From contig BAABWY010000001.1 of NCBI GenBank assembly GCA_040367435.1, forward strand, positions 1,094,976 through 1,158,975: a stretch of 64,000 bases of DNA, read 5' to 3'. Source of the stretch: Hyphomicrobiales bacterium 4NK60-0047b (GTDB lineage: Bacteria > Pseudomonadota > Alphaproteobacteria > Rhizobiales > HXMU1428-3). This document shows positions 1 through 7,065 of the stretch, in pieces (the first letter of the stretch is position 1; every line of letters starts with the position of its first letter). The notes under the pieces are model-generated. The model saw only the letters and a list, made by a program, of their open reading frames with translations. It had not been told where the DNA came from and did no database searches. The position numbers were made by a program, and so were the translations under genes.

Positions 1-2
1 CC

Positions 3-1625
3 TTGCCTTCAAAATGGAGGGCCTCCCCGTTAAACGGCATAAAATCAGACAAGAAAAAATCAATTCAGTTGCTTAAACGGACCGCTCTCTTTTCTCTTTT
101 TTATCTCGCGTTTACCCTTTTAAGTTCATTTGAACTAGGGCTCGCCCCCTCAACAGCACACGCTCAAACCAATAAACCTGTCCAAAAATCAGTCATCATT
201 GACCGAGCTTATTTTTTCAAACAATTTCGCAAACGCTTCTATCCCATTAAAGAAAAAGAGAAATACCTGATTGATCGCTATGAGCGCCTCTTTAATTATT
301 GGGATAGCAAACCACAACTAACCGATCTGCGCTGGCTCGCTTATGTTCTCGCAACCACCTATCACGAAACTGGCCGCAGCATCAAAGCGGTTAGAGAATG
401 TTTTGGTAAAACAGATCAAGCATCAATCAATTGCGTAACAAGGCTCTATCGTCGTGGCCGCATTAAGAGAAATTACGCCGCGATTGATAAGAAAACGGGT
501 AAATCCTATTTTGGACGTGGTCATGTCCAACTCACCTGGGCTTTCAATTACAAACGTATGGGCAAAGAACTTGGCATGAAAGACAAGGTCTACGTCAACC
601 CAGACCTAGCCCTTCATCCCGATACATCCGTTGCCATCATGTCAGAGGGCATGATCAAAGGCCTCTTTACTGGCAAACGTTTATCTCAATATTTTAACGC
701 TCGCACAACCAACTGGGGCGGTGCCCGTCGCATCATTAACGGGATGGATAAATACAAACTCATCGGCGGATACGGCCGAAAATTCCACGCAACACTGCGT
801 GTAATACCAGGCAAACCCAAAACCGATGGGTCTACAGAGGATCCGAAAGTCGCAACATGTGACGGGGAAACCATCCCACAAAGTTGCTTGAACAAACTAA
901 AAAGTGAGCTTGCTCTTCTAAACGGCAAATATGAAGATCAAAACAAAATCTATCTTGCCAATCTCTCTGATAATAAACTCCTGGCAGACAAGGTAAGAAA
1001 TTTAACTTTAGAGCTCGAAACGTTAAAATCAGATGCACCAGATATTACAGCCGAACTCGCCAGTCTTAAAAACGCGCATCAAGATTTAGAAAACCGCTAC
1101 AAAGACATCCAAAAACAAAACAAATCCAACGAAGACGAAAAATTCCGCTTATCAGAACTGAATAGCAAATTACAAACCAAGCTGGATGATGCCATCGCAA
1201 CAGGCTCAACCGGAACTGATGGCAGTCTCTTAAAAACCAGGCTCGAAGAAGTTGAGAACAAACAAAAGGAATTAGAAGCCAAACTAGCAGCTGTCTCAGA
1301 AAATCAGCAAAGATTGGCCAAACTTTCAGATAATCTCAGCAAAAAGCAAACCTTGCTACAAGACAAAGAACAAGACATTGAAATCTCCAGATCAGCGCTT
1401 CAAACAAGAGAAAAACATCTACTTGAAGATCAAGATGCAATTGAAAAAGAAGAAAATCGCTTAACTGAGGCAAACCTGGATCTCAATCACAAAGAAGCGC
1501 GGCTAAAACAATATGAAAAAGATCTAACCGCAGAAAAAGCAAAACTTGAAGAATATTATTCCAAAAGCTGGTTTTCGCGGGCATGGGATAAAACCTCATC
1601 AATGTGGAGCGATGAAGAAAAATAG
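3..1625 (+). CDS. Exported GH19-like (chitinase/endolysin fold) protein with long C-terminal coiled coil
   Basis: Open from a TTG at the window edge, so the true start may lie upstream. Residues about 27-55 form a hydrophobic export signal ending near AHAQ. Residues about 65-265 resemble glycoside hydrolase family 19 of the phage/endolysin kind: ATTYHETGRS (putative catalytic Glu122) and GRGHVQLTWAFNYKR (171-185), the family's substrate-cleft signature. This family cleaves beta-1,4 GlcNAc-containing polymers, so peptidoglycan is the likely substrate in a bacterium, which is inference. Residues about 295-520 are Lys/Glu/Leu-rich with heptad character and strongly predict a coiled coil. The last 20 residues are Trp-rich (SWFSRAWDKTSSMW) and could touch the membrane or a partner. 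The hydrolase plus coiled-coil arrangement is unusual. The gene is followed by another exported protein on the same strand. Confidence 0.75.
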   Translation: MPSKWRASPLNGIKSDKKKSIQLLKRTALFSLFYLAFTLLSSFELGLAPSTAHAQTNKPVQKSVIIDRAYFFKQFRKRFYPIKEKEKYLIDRYERLFNYWDSKPQLTDLRWLAYVLATTYHETGRSIKAVRECFGKTDQASINCVTRLYRRGRIKRNYAAIDKKTGKSYFGRGHVQLTWAFNYKRMGKELGMKDKVYVNPDLALHPDTSVAIMSEGMIKGLFTGKRLSQYFNARTTNWGGARRIINGMDKYKLIGGYGRKFHATLRVIPGKPKTDGSTEDPKVATCDGETIPQSCLNKLKSELALLNGKYEDQNKIYLANLSDNKLLADKVRNLTLELETLKSDAPDITAELASLKNAHQDLENRYKDIQKQNKSNEDEKFRLSELNSKLQTKLDDAIATGSTGTDGSLLKTRLEEVENKQKELEAKLAAVSENQQRLAKLSDNLSKKQTLLQDKEQDIEISRSALQTREKHLLEDQDAIEKEENRLTEANLDLNHKEARLKQYEKDLTAEKAKLEEYYSKSWFSRAWDKTSSMWSDEEK

Positions 1626-1689
1626 ATGACGACAAATAAGCGAATAAAATTAAGAGTTAAAAGAGATATAAGCCAACGAGGTGCCTAAA

Positions 1690-2292
1690 ATGAAACGTCT
1701 AGTATTGAAGTCTTTTAAATCAAATAAGCTAATAAAAAACCTAGCAACATCTCTAACAGCAGGACTTCTATTCGTTCTGTCTCAAAGTCCAGCCTTTGCT
1801 GATAGAAATTTCAGCAAGTTTGACATCGTCCTGAACAAATCAAGCGGTGCCGTCAATGTTGAAGGTTTAAAGACCAAAAACTACCTACAAGAACTGGCCA
1901 AAACCCGCTTTGTTTATCTTGACTTAAAAGTCCTTCTTGATGGCACAGATGAAGACGCCGTTCTTCAATCAACAGAAGAAGCTGACCGCCGCACAGCGGT
2001 TGATTGCCAAAAGGGACGCTTCGGCCCGTTACCAATGGTTGAAGGCATGGAATATTTCCTAGCCACTTCTTATGAAGGCAAACGCGTCACAGCAACCTTC
2101 TACCCTGGCACAAGAGCCCAGCACACATTCAACGACGTAGCCTGTACATTCGACATCCGCATTAAAAAACGCGCTGTCTTCCACCTCAGAGGCTTTTTCG
2201 CTGTTGTTTCAAACACCTATGAAGAAGGCGTTGCCTTCCAACTCCGCCCAGTAGCCCCAACAGGCAAAGAAGTCGCAAAGGTTTTAAAATAA
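1690..2292 (+). CDS. Small exported protein of unknown function
   Basis: About 200 residues. The ATG at 1690 is preferred to the in-frame GTG at 1681 because the purine-rich ACGAGG overlaps that GTG at a proper distance before the ATG. A Sec-type signal peptide is clear (Lys/Arg-rich start, TAGLLFVLSQSPAFA, likely cleavage before DRNF). The mature protein has two Cys (in VDCQKG and VACTFD) that could form a periplasmic disulfide, and mixed beta-like character. I do not recognise the family. It lies 65 nt after the GH19-like gene and may be co-transcribed. It is followed by a perfect inverted repeat. Confidence 0.7.
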   Translation: MKRLVLKSFKSNKLIKNLATSLTAGLLFVLSQSPAFADRNFSKFDIVLNKSSGAVNVEGLKTKNYLQELAKTRFVYLDLKVLLDGTDEDAVLQSTEEADRRTAVDCQKGRFGPLPMVEGMEYFLATSYEGKRVTATFYPGTRAQHTFNDVACTFDIRIKKRAVFHLRGFFAVVSNTYEEGVAFQLRPVAPTGKEVAKVLK

Positions 2293-2305
2293 TACGAACC
2301 ATGAC

Positions 2306-2346
2306 CTATAGCAAAGGTACCTATCGAATAAGTACCTTTGCTATAG
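2306..2346. repeat. Perfect 15-bp inverted repeat after the 1690 gene
   Basis: CTATAGCAAAGGTAC (2306-2320) and its exact reverse complement (2332-2346) are separated by 11 nt. In RNA this forms a long hairpin just after the stop codon at 2292. There is no good T-run on either side, so it may be an RNA-stabilising 3' hairpin or a protein-binding palindrome rather than a classical intrinsic terminator. Confidence 0.6.
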
Positions 2347-2502
2347 AATACTGATAATTTCGCCCCACTTGCTCCAATCAAAGAAATTAAAATTAACCAA
2401 CCATTTCAACCACTTCAAATCAAAGTGAACAGCTTTTGTTAAAAATACATATATAGTCCATTTGAAAATTATCTTTAGGTTAAAACGAAAAGAAACTCAT
2501 CA

Positions 2503-2907
2503 ATGCGTCTATATATCTTTCTATTAAGTCTGCCATTTTTCTTGAGCGGATATTCAATTGCAAATGGCACAGAGCTGATAAAAATTAAAAACTCTTCATC
2601 AGCAACCGTCGCACAGCAAATCGCCCTCATAAAAAGAACTGCTACAAATTGGAAGTCAGCGTCCTGCACGCAAATCGACCAAGCCATGGCCTATTCATAT
2701 GGCATTGGGTACATCTTAAAAAACGACAAGAAAAACAAAACAAAGAACGCTCAATTTGTAAAAACAATGGGTTCTTATTACGCCGTTTTTCAAAAAGTTT
2801 ATAAAAGTAAATGCAACTCAACAGCTCCGATAACAAAGCAAGCAAAAATTACTTACCCTAAAATTGTTCAAGAGCTTGCAAAAAAGAAAAAACAACAAAC
2901 AAAATAA
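2503..2907 (+). CDS. Small exported lysine-rich protein, function unknown
   Basis: 134 residues. It begins with a signal peptide (MRLYIFLLSLPFFLSGYSIANG). The mature part contains two Cys (SASCTQ and SKCNST), a central YSYGIGYILKN segment and a strongly basic tail ending KKKKQQTK. No known domain is recognised. The two Cys could be a periplasmic disulfide (inference). It is isolated on its strand and is followed by a bidirectional hairpin separating it from the convergent sppA-like gene. Confidence 0.6.
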   Translation: MRLYIFLLSLPFFLSGYSIANGTELIKIKNSSSATVAQQIALIKRTATNWKSASCTQIDQAMAYSYGIGYILKNDKKNKTKNAQFVKTMGSYYAVFQKVYKSKCNSTAPITKQAKITYPKIVQELAKKKKQQTK

Positions 2908-2916
2908 CGGCATAAA

Positions 2917-2952
2917 AAAAGCATGGCTTCCTCAAGGAAAGCCATGCTCTTA
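2917..2952. terminator. Bidirectional hairpin terminator
   Basis: GCATGGCTT (2921-2929) pairs with AAGCCATGC (2939-2947). On the minus strand the stem is followed by a run of seven T, so it is a good terminator for the protease gene ending at 2986. On the plus strand the following T-run is weak. It sits between two convergent genes. Confidence 0.8.
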
Positions 2953-2985
2953 ATTTATATATTTGTAAAAAATGGCTTTAAAAAA

Positions 2986-3852
2986 CTACAGCCCAAAACG
3001 AGACCAAAGCGCCCGCTCTTCAATGGATGAAATCAACTGGTTTGTCAGTTGAGCCGGTGTTGCACCAGTTAATTGCGCCATCACACCTTGAGGGGATGAG
3101 CGTCCAAACAAACCTTTTTTCGCTTTTATAAGCTCAAGCTCAACCTCAGAGCCAAACAGCTCGCGCATTTTGGTGCGCACATCACTCAAGCCATCAATCA
3201 ACCCAAGCTCAACCGCTTTAGTACCCGTCCAAAACTCACCAGTGAATAAATCATCTTCAGTTAATTTCTCACCGCGGCTTGTTGTAACCACTTCTTTGAA
3301 AGTCTTGTGTATGTCTTTTTGCAGCTCTTTCAAGCGGGCAATATCATCAGGGTTTTCCGGTTGAAATGAATCCAAAGTAAGCTTCTTTTCACCTGCCGTA
3401 TAAACCCGTCGCTCAACGCCAAGTTTCTCAATCGCCTTATCAAAACCAAATCCAGCCGCAATCACACCAATCGATCCGATAATCGAGCTAGGGTCAGCGT
3501 AGATTTCATCGCCAGCACAAGCAATGAAATACCCTCCAGAAGCGGCTACATCTTCTGTGAAAACATAAATTTTCTTATCATTTTCTTCAGCCAAAGCGCG
3601 AAGGCGTTTATAGATCAACATTGATTGAACCGGGCTACCACCTGGTGAGTTAATCACCACGGCCACAGCCTTTGCCTTTTTATCTTCAAAAGCACGCTCA
3701 ATCATATCTGCTGTATTGGCTAAGCTAATCCCAGGGTTTAAAGGAGTTGCCATGCCAATCGGGCCGGTAAACCGCAATACTGGAACAGTCGGCGTTTTAG
3801 AAAACAAACGCTTAAACCAGGATTTCTTTTTTTTCACTTTTTTCTCAGACAT
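2986..3852 (-). CDS. S49 family signal-peptide-peptidase-like serine protease (SppA/SohB type)
   Basis: 288 residues, the short single-domain form of family S49. INSPGGSPVQS (68-77) and DVAASGGYFIACAGDEIYA (101-119) are the family signatures, with Ser105 as predicted nucleophile and a Lys in TAGEKKLTLDSFQP (156/157) as predicted general base. GSIGVI and the ELGLIDGL segment also match the family. The start is basic (KKVKKKKSWFKRLFSK) without an obvious transmembrane helix, so attachment to the membrane may be peripheral. The family degrades signal-peptide remnants and other membrane peptides. Neighbours are the DUF2007/methyltransferase gene (same strand) and the divergent polyprenyl synthase, an arrangement familiar in Hyphomicrobiales. 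Confidence 0.92.
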   Translation of the reverse strand: MSEKKVKKKKSWFKRLFSKTPTVPVLRFTGPIGMATPLNPGISLANTADMIERAFEDKKAKAVAVVINSPGGSPVQSMLIYKRLRALAEENDKKIYVFTEDVAASGGYFIACAGDEIYADPSSIIGSIGVIAAGFGFDKAIEKLGVERRVYTAGEKKLTLDSFQPENPDDIARLKELQKDIHKTFKEVVTTSRGEKLTEDDLFTGEFWTGTKAVELGLIDGLSDVRTKMRELFGSEVELELIKAKKGLFGRSSPQGVMAQLTGATPAQLTNQLISSIEERALWSRFGL

Positions 3853-3997
3853 TGAAGACCCTTAATTTCAAAAATCATGGCAAAGCCTAAGACTTGTGCC
3901 AGATCAAAATAAATAAATTTGGCCTCTACAAAAGAAGCTCTTGTTACAACTGATTTAAGTTAAATCTCAAAAATTGCAAGCTTGAGTGTTAATTCTA

Positions 3998-4176
3998 AAG
4001 CTTATCACCTAAAAGGAATACCGGTTTTAAGATAGCACGGTTGCTGGTTGGCAACTGAAGTGCATTTAAACAGCACGGATGCTATTGGGCATCTAAAGCA
4101 ATAAAGTGACAAACTAAAAAAGAAAAATAGAGCATGTCTACTTAATTCAATATAGAGTGACCTGCTCTATGAAAAT
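3998..4176. repeat. Palindromic interspersed element carrying two small hairpin modules
   Basis: The left part reads CTAAAAGGAATACCGGTTTTAAG, matching the AAAAGTGGATACCGGTTTT core of other copies. The right part reads ATAGAGCATG...TTAATTCAATATAGA...CTGCTCTAT, matching copies near 10.7 and 53.1 kb. Two modules of the GGTTGC-type hairpin sit between them: 4034-4063 (GGTTGC/GCAACT) and 4072-4100 (GATGC/GCATC). The right end supplies the TAG stop of the adjacent methyltransferase gene. The rest of the 3853-4166 gap shows nothing else. Confidence 0.65.
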
Positions 4177-5201
4177 AAGCCAGCTAATGGCCCTTCTACA
4201 GAGCTCAAACCTTCACATAAAGCTTTCACCTCAGGAACATAACCACCAGTTTCATCATGCAAAACTAATCCTGGCAAAAGTTTCAACGGTGCTCTTGAGC
4301 CCTTAACCCCTTGAATAAGAACTCTATTGGCCGCACAGTCTTCTTTTGAATAAATCGGTAAAACCCGCAAGCCTCCAAAACGACCATTTAAAAGTTTAAA
4401 TAGGTCATCCAAACGCTCAGCCCGGTGGATCATGGAGAACACACCCTTAGGAGCTGCCATTGCAGTCATAAATCGAACCCAGTTTTCCAAATCGTCCACC
4501 AAAGCCCGCCTTGCCCGCAGCCTTAAAGGATTGTTAGAGACCCGCGTTTCCCCTTCATTGTAAAAGGGCGGGTTAGCGATTACAAAATCATATGAATTCC
4601 TCTTTAAACCAAGAATTTCCAATTTTGTAATCGGGTCACACAAGTCTCCTAAATGAATTTGAACCCGATCTTGCAATTCATTACGAAGGATATTCTTTCG
4701 CGCCAAATCCACATTTACTTGTTCAATTTCAATACCTTCAATAACAGCCGCCTCATTGCGTTTTGCAACAGCTAAACTTACAACCCCAGCGCCACTGCCA
4801 GCCTCAAGTATTCTCACTGTCTCATGAGTTGGAACAGACGCTGCCAATAAAACCGCATCAATCCCAGAACGAAATCCAGATTTAGATTGATAAATCTTCA
4901 AAGTACCGCCTAAAAATTCATCATCAGTCACATCATCCTCATTCAATAAAGATGTATCATGTGAACCATCCAAATTATCACCTTTAGAACTGCCTATTTC
5001 TGCAAGACTGGTTTTTAAAAGAGTATCAGCCTGATCAAAACAATCCTCACTCACCATAATACGGCGTGGTAAAATACCAACTGACCCCTCCATCAAACTC
5101 ATATTCTGATCAAGCAATGTAAACTCAATTCCTTCTTGATATAAGAGGTCCTGCGTATAGCTCAGAAAAACAACGTCATTGGATGAAATAAGCTCTTTCA
5201 T
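4167..5201 (-). CDS. DUF2007 domain fused to TrmN6-type N6-adenine tRNA methyltransferase
   Basis: 344 residues. Residues 1-70 match the DUF2007 family (MKELISSNDVVFLSYTQDLL, DQNMSLMEGSVGILPRRIMV). Residues about 90-340 are a class I SAM-dependent methyltransferase: motif I ILEAGSGAG (131-139), IEIE at the end of strand 2, and motif IV NPPFY (210-214), typical of N6-adenine modifiers of the tRNA1(Val) A37 (TrmN6/YfiC) group. I expect these as separate neighbouring genes in relatives, so this is a fusion, joined by an acidic linker (71-95). The stop codon TAG lies in the end of a repeat element. Substrate is inferred from family only. Confidence 0.85.
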   Translation of the reverse strand: MKELISSNDVVFLSYTQDLLYQEGIEFTLLDQNMSLMEGSVGILPRRIMVSEDCFDQADTLLKTSLAEIGSSKGDNLDGSHDTSLLNEDDVTDDEFLGGTLKIYQSKSGFRSGIDAVLLAASVPTHETVRILEAGSGAGVVSLAVAKRNEAAVIEGIEIEQVNVDLARKNILRNELQDRVQIHLGDLCDPITKLEILGLKRNSYDFVIANPPFYNEGETRVSNNPLRLRARRALVDDLENWVRFMTAMAAPKGVFSMIHRAERLDDLFKLLNGRFGGLRVLPIYSKEDCAANRVLIQGVKGSRAPLKLLPGLVLHDETGGYVPEVKALCEGLSSVEGPLAGLFS

Positions 5202-5503
5202 AATGAAAATATGCCCTCTCGATTAGTTTTTGAATGGCAAAATGTGTTAAAATACGCTATCAGACAGTTTAAAATATGACATCTAAATTGCTTAAAAAAA
5301 ATTTCAGTTTAGGCTCGTTCTTCTCAAAGTGCGTCTAAGCGCCGCAAATGAACTAAAATTATAACCCAAGTTCAGCCCTTTCGACTATAATGAACTAATT
5401 TTTGTAAAAAAATGTCCAGAATAAATATCTAAAACAGAATTTGATCAAATTAAGTCACATTATATTTGCCTTTTAAATTCCTGATATTATAAATTTCAAA
5501 GGC

Positions 5504-5602
5504 TATAGCGTTTCACACAAAAGTAGAAACCGGTTTTAGGATTGTGCGGTTGCTGGTAGGCAACTGAAGCCAAAAACAAGGGACGCTGAAACACTATAAA
5601 GC
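5504..5602. repeat. Element with terminal inverted repeats and a nested hairpin module
   Basis: TATAGCGTTTCA (near 5505) and TGAAACACTATA (ending near 5602) form near-perfect terminal inverted repeats. Inside are CACAAAAGTAGAAACCGGTTTT and one GGTTGC-type hairpin at 5544-5570. It lies in the 458-nt divergent gap 5202-5659. The rest of that gap is A+T-rich and should hold the promoters for the methyltransferase and prenyl synthase genes, but I cannot assign a convincing -35/-10 pair. Confidence 0.65.
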
Positions 5603-5659
5603 ACGACATTATATTTAAATTTCGAAAGCAATTATGCTAACCAGAGTTGGGAGCTAAAT

Positions 5660-6676
5660 TTGACCGCCCTAGATACTGTCAATAATCAGTATAAACCAAG
5701 CCCGTCATTGGACACCCTGTTAAATAAAACAGCCGAGGACATGGGCCGGATAAATGAGCTAATATTAGCTGAAGCCCACTCTTCAGTAGATATGATTCCC
5801 AAACTGGCAAAACACCTGATTGATTCAGGCGGTAAACGCATTCGCCCTATGCTAACCTGTGCCGCCGCACGGCTCGTTGGCTATGAAGGGCTAGATCACA
5901 TCCCCTTGGCAACATCTATTGAATTTCTACACACAGCTACTCTCTTGCATGATGACGTCGTAGATGAAAGTGACATGCGCCGCGGTAAAAAAGCCGCCCG
6001 CATACTTTGGGGCAATCAAGCCAGCGTTCTAGTTGGTGATTACTTACTTGGTCAAAGCTTCAAAATCATGGTGAGTGTTGGCTCACTCGAAGCCTTAAAA
6101 ATCCTATCAAATGCCTCAGCCATTATTGCTGAAGGTGAGGTCATGCAATTGGCAGTGACCAACAACCCAACCATTTCTGAAGCTGAATATATGTCAGTGA
6201 TCAACTCTAAAACAGCGGCTTTATTCGTAGCTGCAGCTGAGCTTGGTGCTGTTGTTGGGAATAGACCCGAAGAAGAGAGACAAGCATTAAAAGATTTCGG
6301 AGAAAATCTAGGCATTGTCTTCCAACTTGTTGATGACGCATTGGATTATCATGGCGAAGCAAGCAAGCTTGGCAAAGATGTAGGCGATGATTTCAGAGAA
6401 GGAAAAATCACCCTTCCTGTCATCTTAGCCTATCAACAGGGGACAAAAGAAGAGCAAGACTTCTGGAAACGCACCCTGGGTGAAGGCAACATAGAAGATC
6501 AAGACCTTGAAAACGCCATTCAATTAACTGAAAAATACAAAACTATTGAAGAAACAATGAACCGTGCTCGCACTTTTGGAGAAAAAGCAAAAATATCTCT
6601 TACAAAATTCCCAAATAACGAATGGAGTGAAGCTCTCCAGGATGTCATCGAGTTTTGCATTGAACGCGGTAATTAG
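5660..6676 (+). CDS. ispB: Polyprenyl (octa/decaprenyl) diphosphate synthase
   Basis: 338 residues, the usual length of long-chain trans-prenyl synthases. It has the first Asp-rich motif LLHDDVVDESDMRRG (Asp98, Asp99, Asp102) and the second in VFQLVDDALDYHG (Asp225, Asp226, Asp229), plus GGKRIRP at 58-64 for allylic diphosphate binding. It condenses isopentenyl diphosphate onto farnesyl diphosphate to make the ubiquinone side chain (family knowledge); product length cannot be read here. The start is a TTG with GGGAG at 5649-5653, six nt upstream. It is transcribed divergently from the methyltransferase gene. Confidence 0.93.
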   Translation: MTALDTVNNQYKPSPSLDTLLNKTAEDMGRINELILAEAHSSVDMIPKLAKHLIDSGGKRIRPMLTCAAARLVGYEGLDHIPLATSIEFLHTATLLHDDVVDESDMRRGKKAARILWGNQASVLVGDYLLGQSFKIMVSVGSLEALKILSNASAIIAEGEVMQLAVTNNPTISEAEYMSVINSKTAALFVAAAELGAVVGNRPEEERQALKDFGENLGIVFQLVDDALDYHGEASKLGKDVGDDFREGKITLPVILAYQQGTKEEQDFWKRTLGEGNIEDQDLENAIQLTEKYKTIEETMNRARTFGEKAKISLTKFPNNEWSEALQDVIEFCIERGN

Positions 6677-6842
6677 GAAAATTAGAGCCCTTAACTCTTG
6701 CTAAATTTCAAAATAACTGGCTATTTAAGTGAAATTTAGTCACCACAAAATTAAACAGTAATAAAAAAAATCGAAAATTTCCATCGACTTGTCACATTAT
6801 ACTCTTAACCATCCACATAGGTTAAAAGGTAGAGTGTAAATC

Positions 6843-7000
6843 TATAACATTTCGCCAAAAAATTGATACGGTTTTAGGATTTAGCGCGATTGCTTGATGG
6901 CAACCTAAAGCACAACTAAAAAACGCGAATGCCGTACGATTGCTTGTAGGCAATCAAAGGAGCACTCGCAACGGTTGCTTGTGGGCAACCTGAAGGAGCG
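6843..7000 (+). repeat. Partial palindromic element followed by three tandem hairpin modules
   Basis: At 6851-6880 a diverged core (ACGGTTTTAGGATT) resembles the copy at 5.5 kb. Then come three hairpins: 6883-6912 (GATTGC/GCAACC), 6934-6963 (GATTGC/GCAATC) and 6969-7000 (GGTTGC/GCAACC). The second carries a compensatory G-C to A-T change. They lie just upstream of the 7066 gene and would be in its leader or promoter region. The rest of gap 6677-7065 is A+T-rich with nothing recognised. Confidence 0.7.
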
Positions 7001-7065
7001 CTAAAAAGAATCATTCAATCTTCGACGTGCGAAATTATAATTTCATTTTAAGAAGGGCTGGGGCA

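Noticed and set aside
6883..7000. Three regularly spaced hairpins as a CRISPR-like array
   Set aside because: Units are diverged, spacing is irregular (about 36-51 nt), the 'spacers' are short and there are no cas genes; copies elsewhere are single.
3853..7000. Insertion sequence or prophage
   Set aside because: No transposase, integrase or phage structural gene is present in the window; the repeats are short and non-coding.
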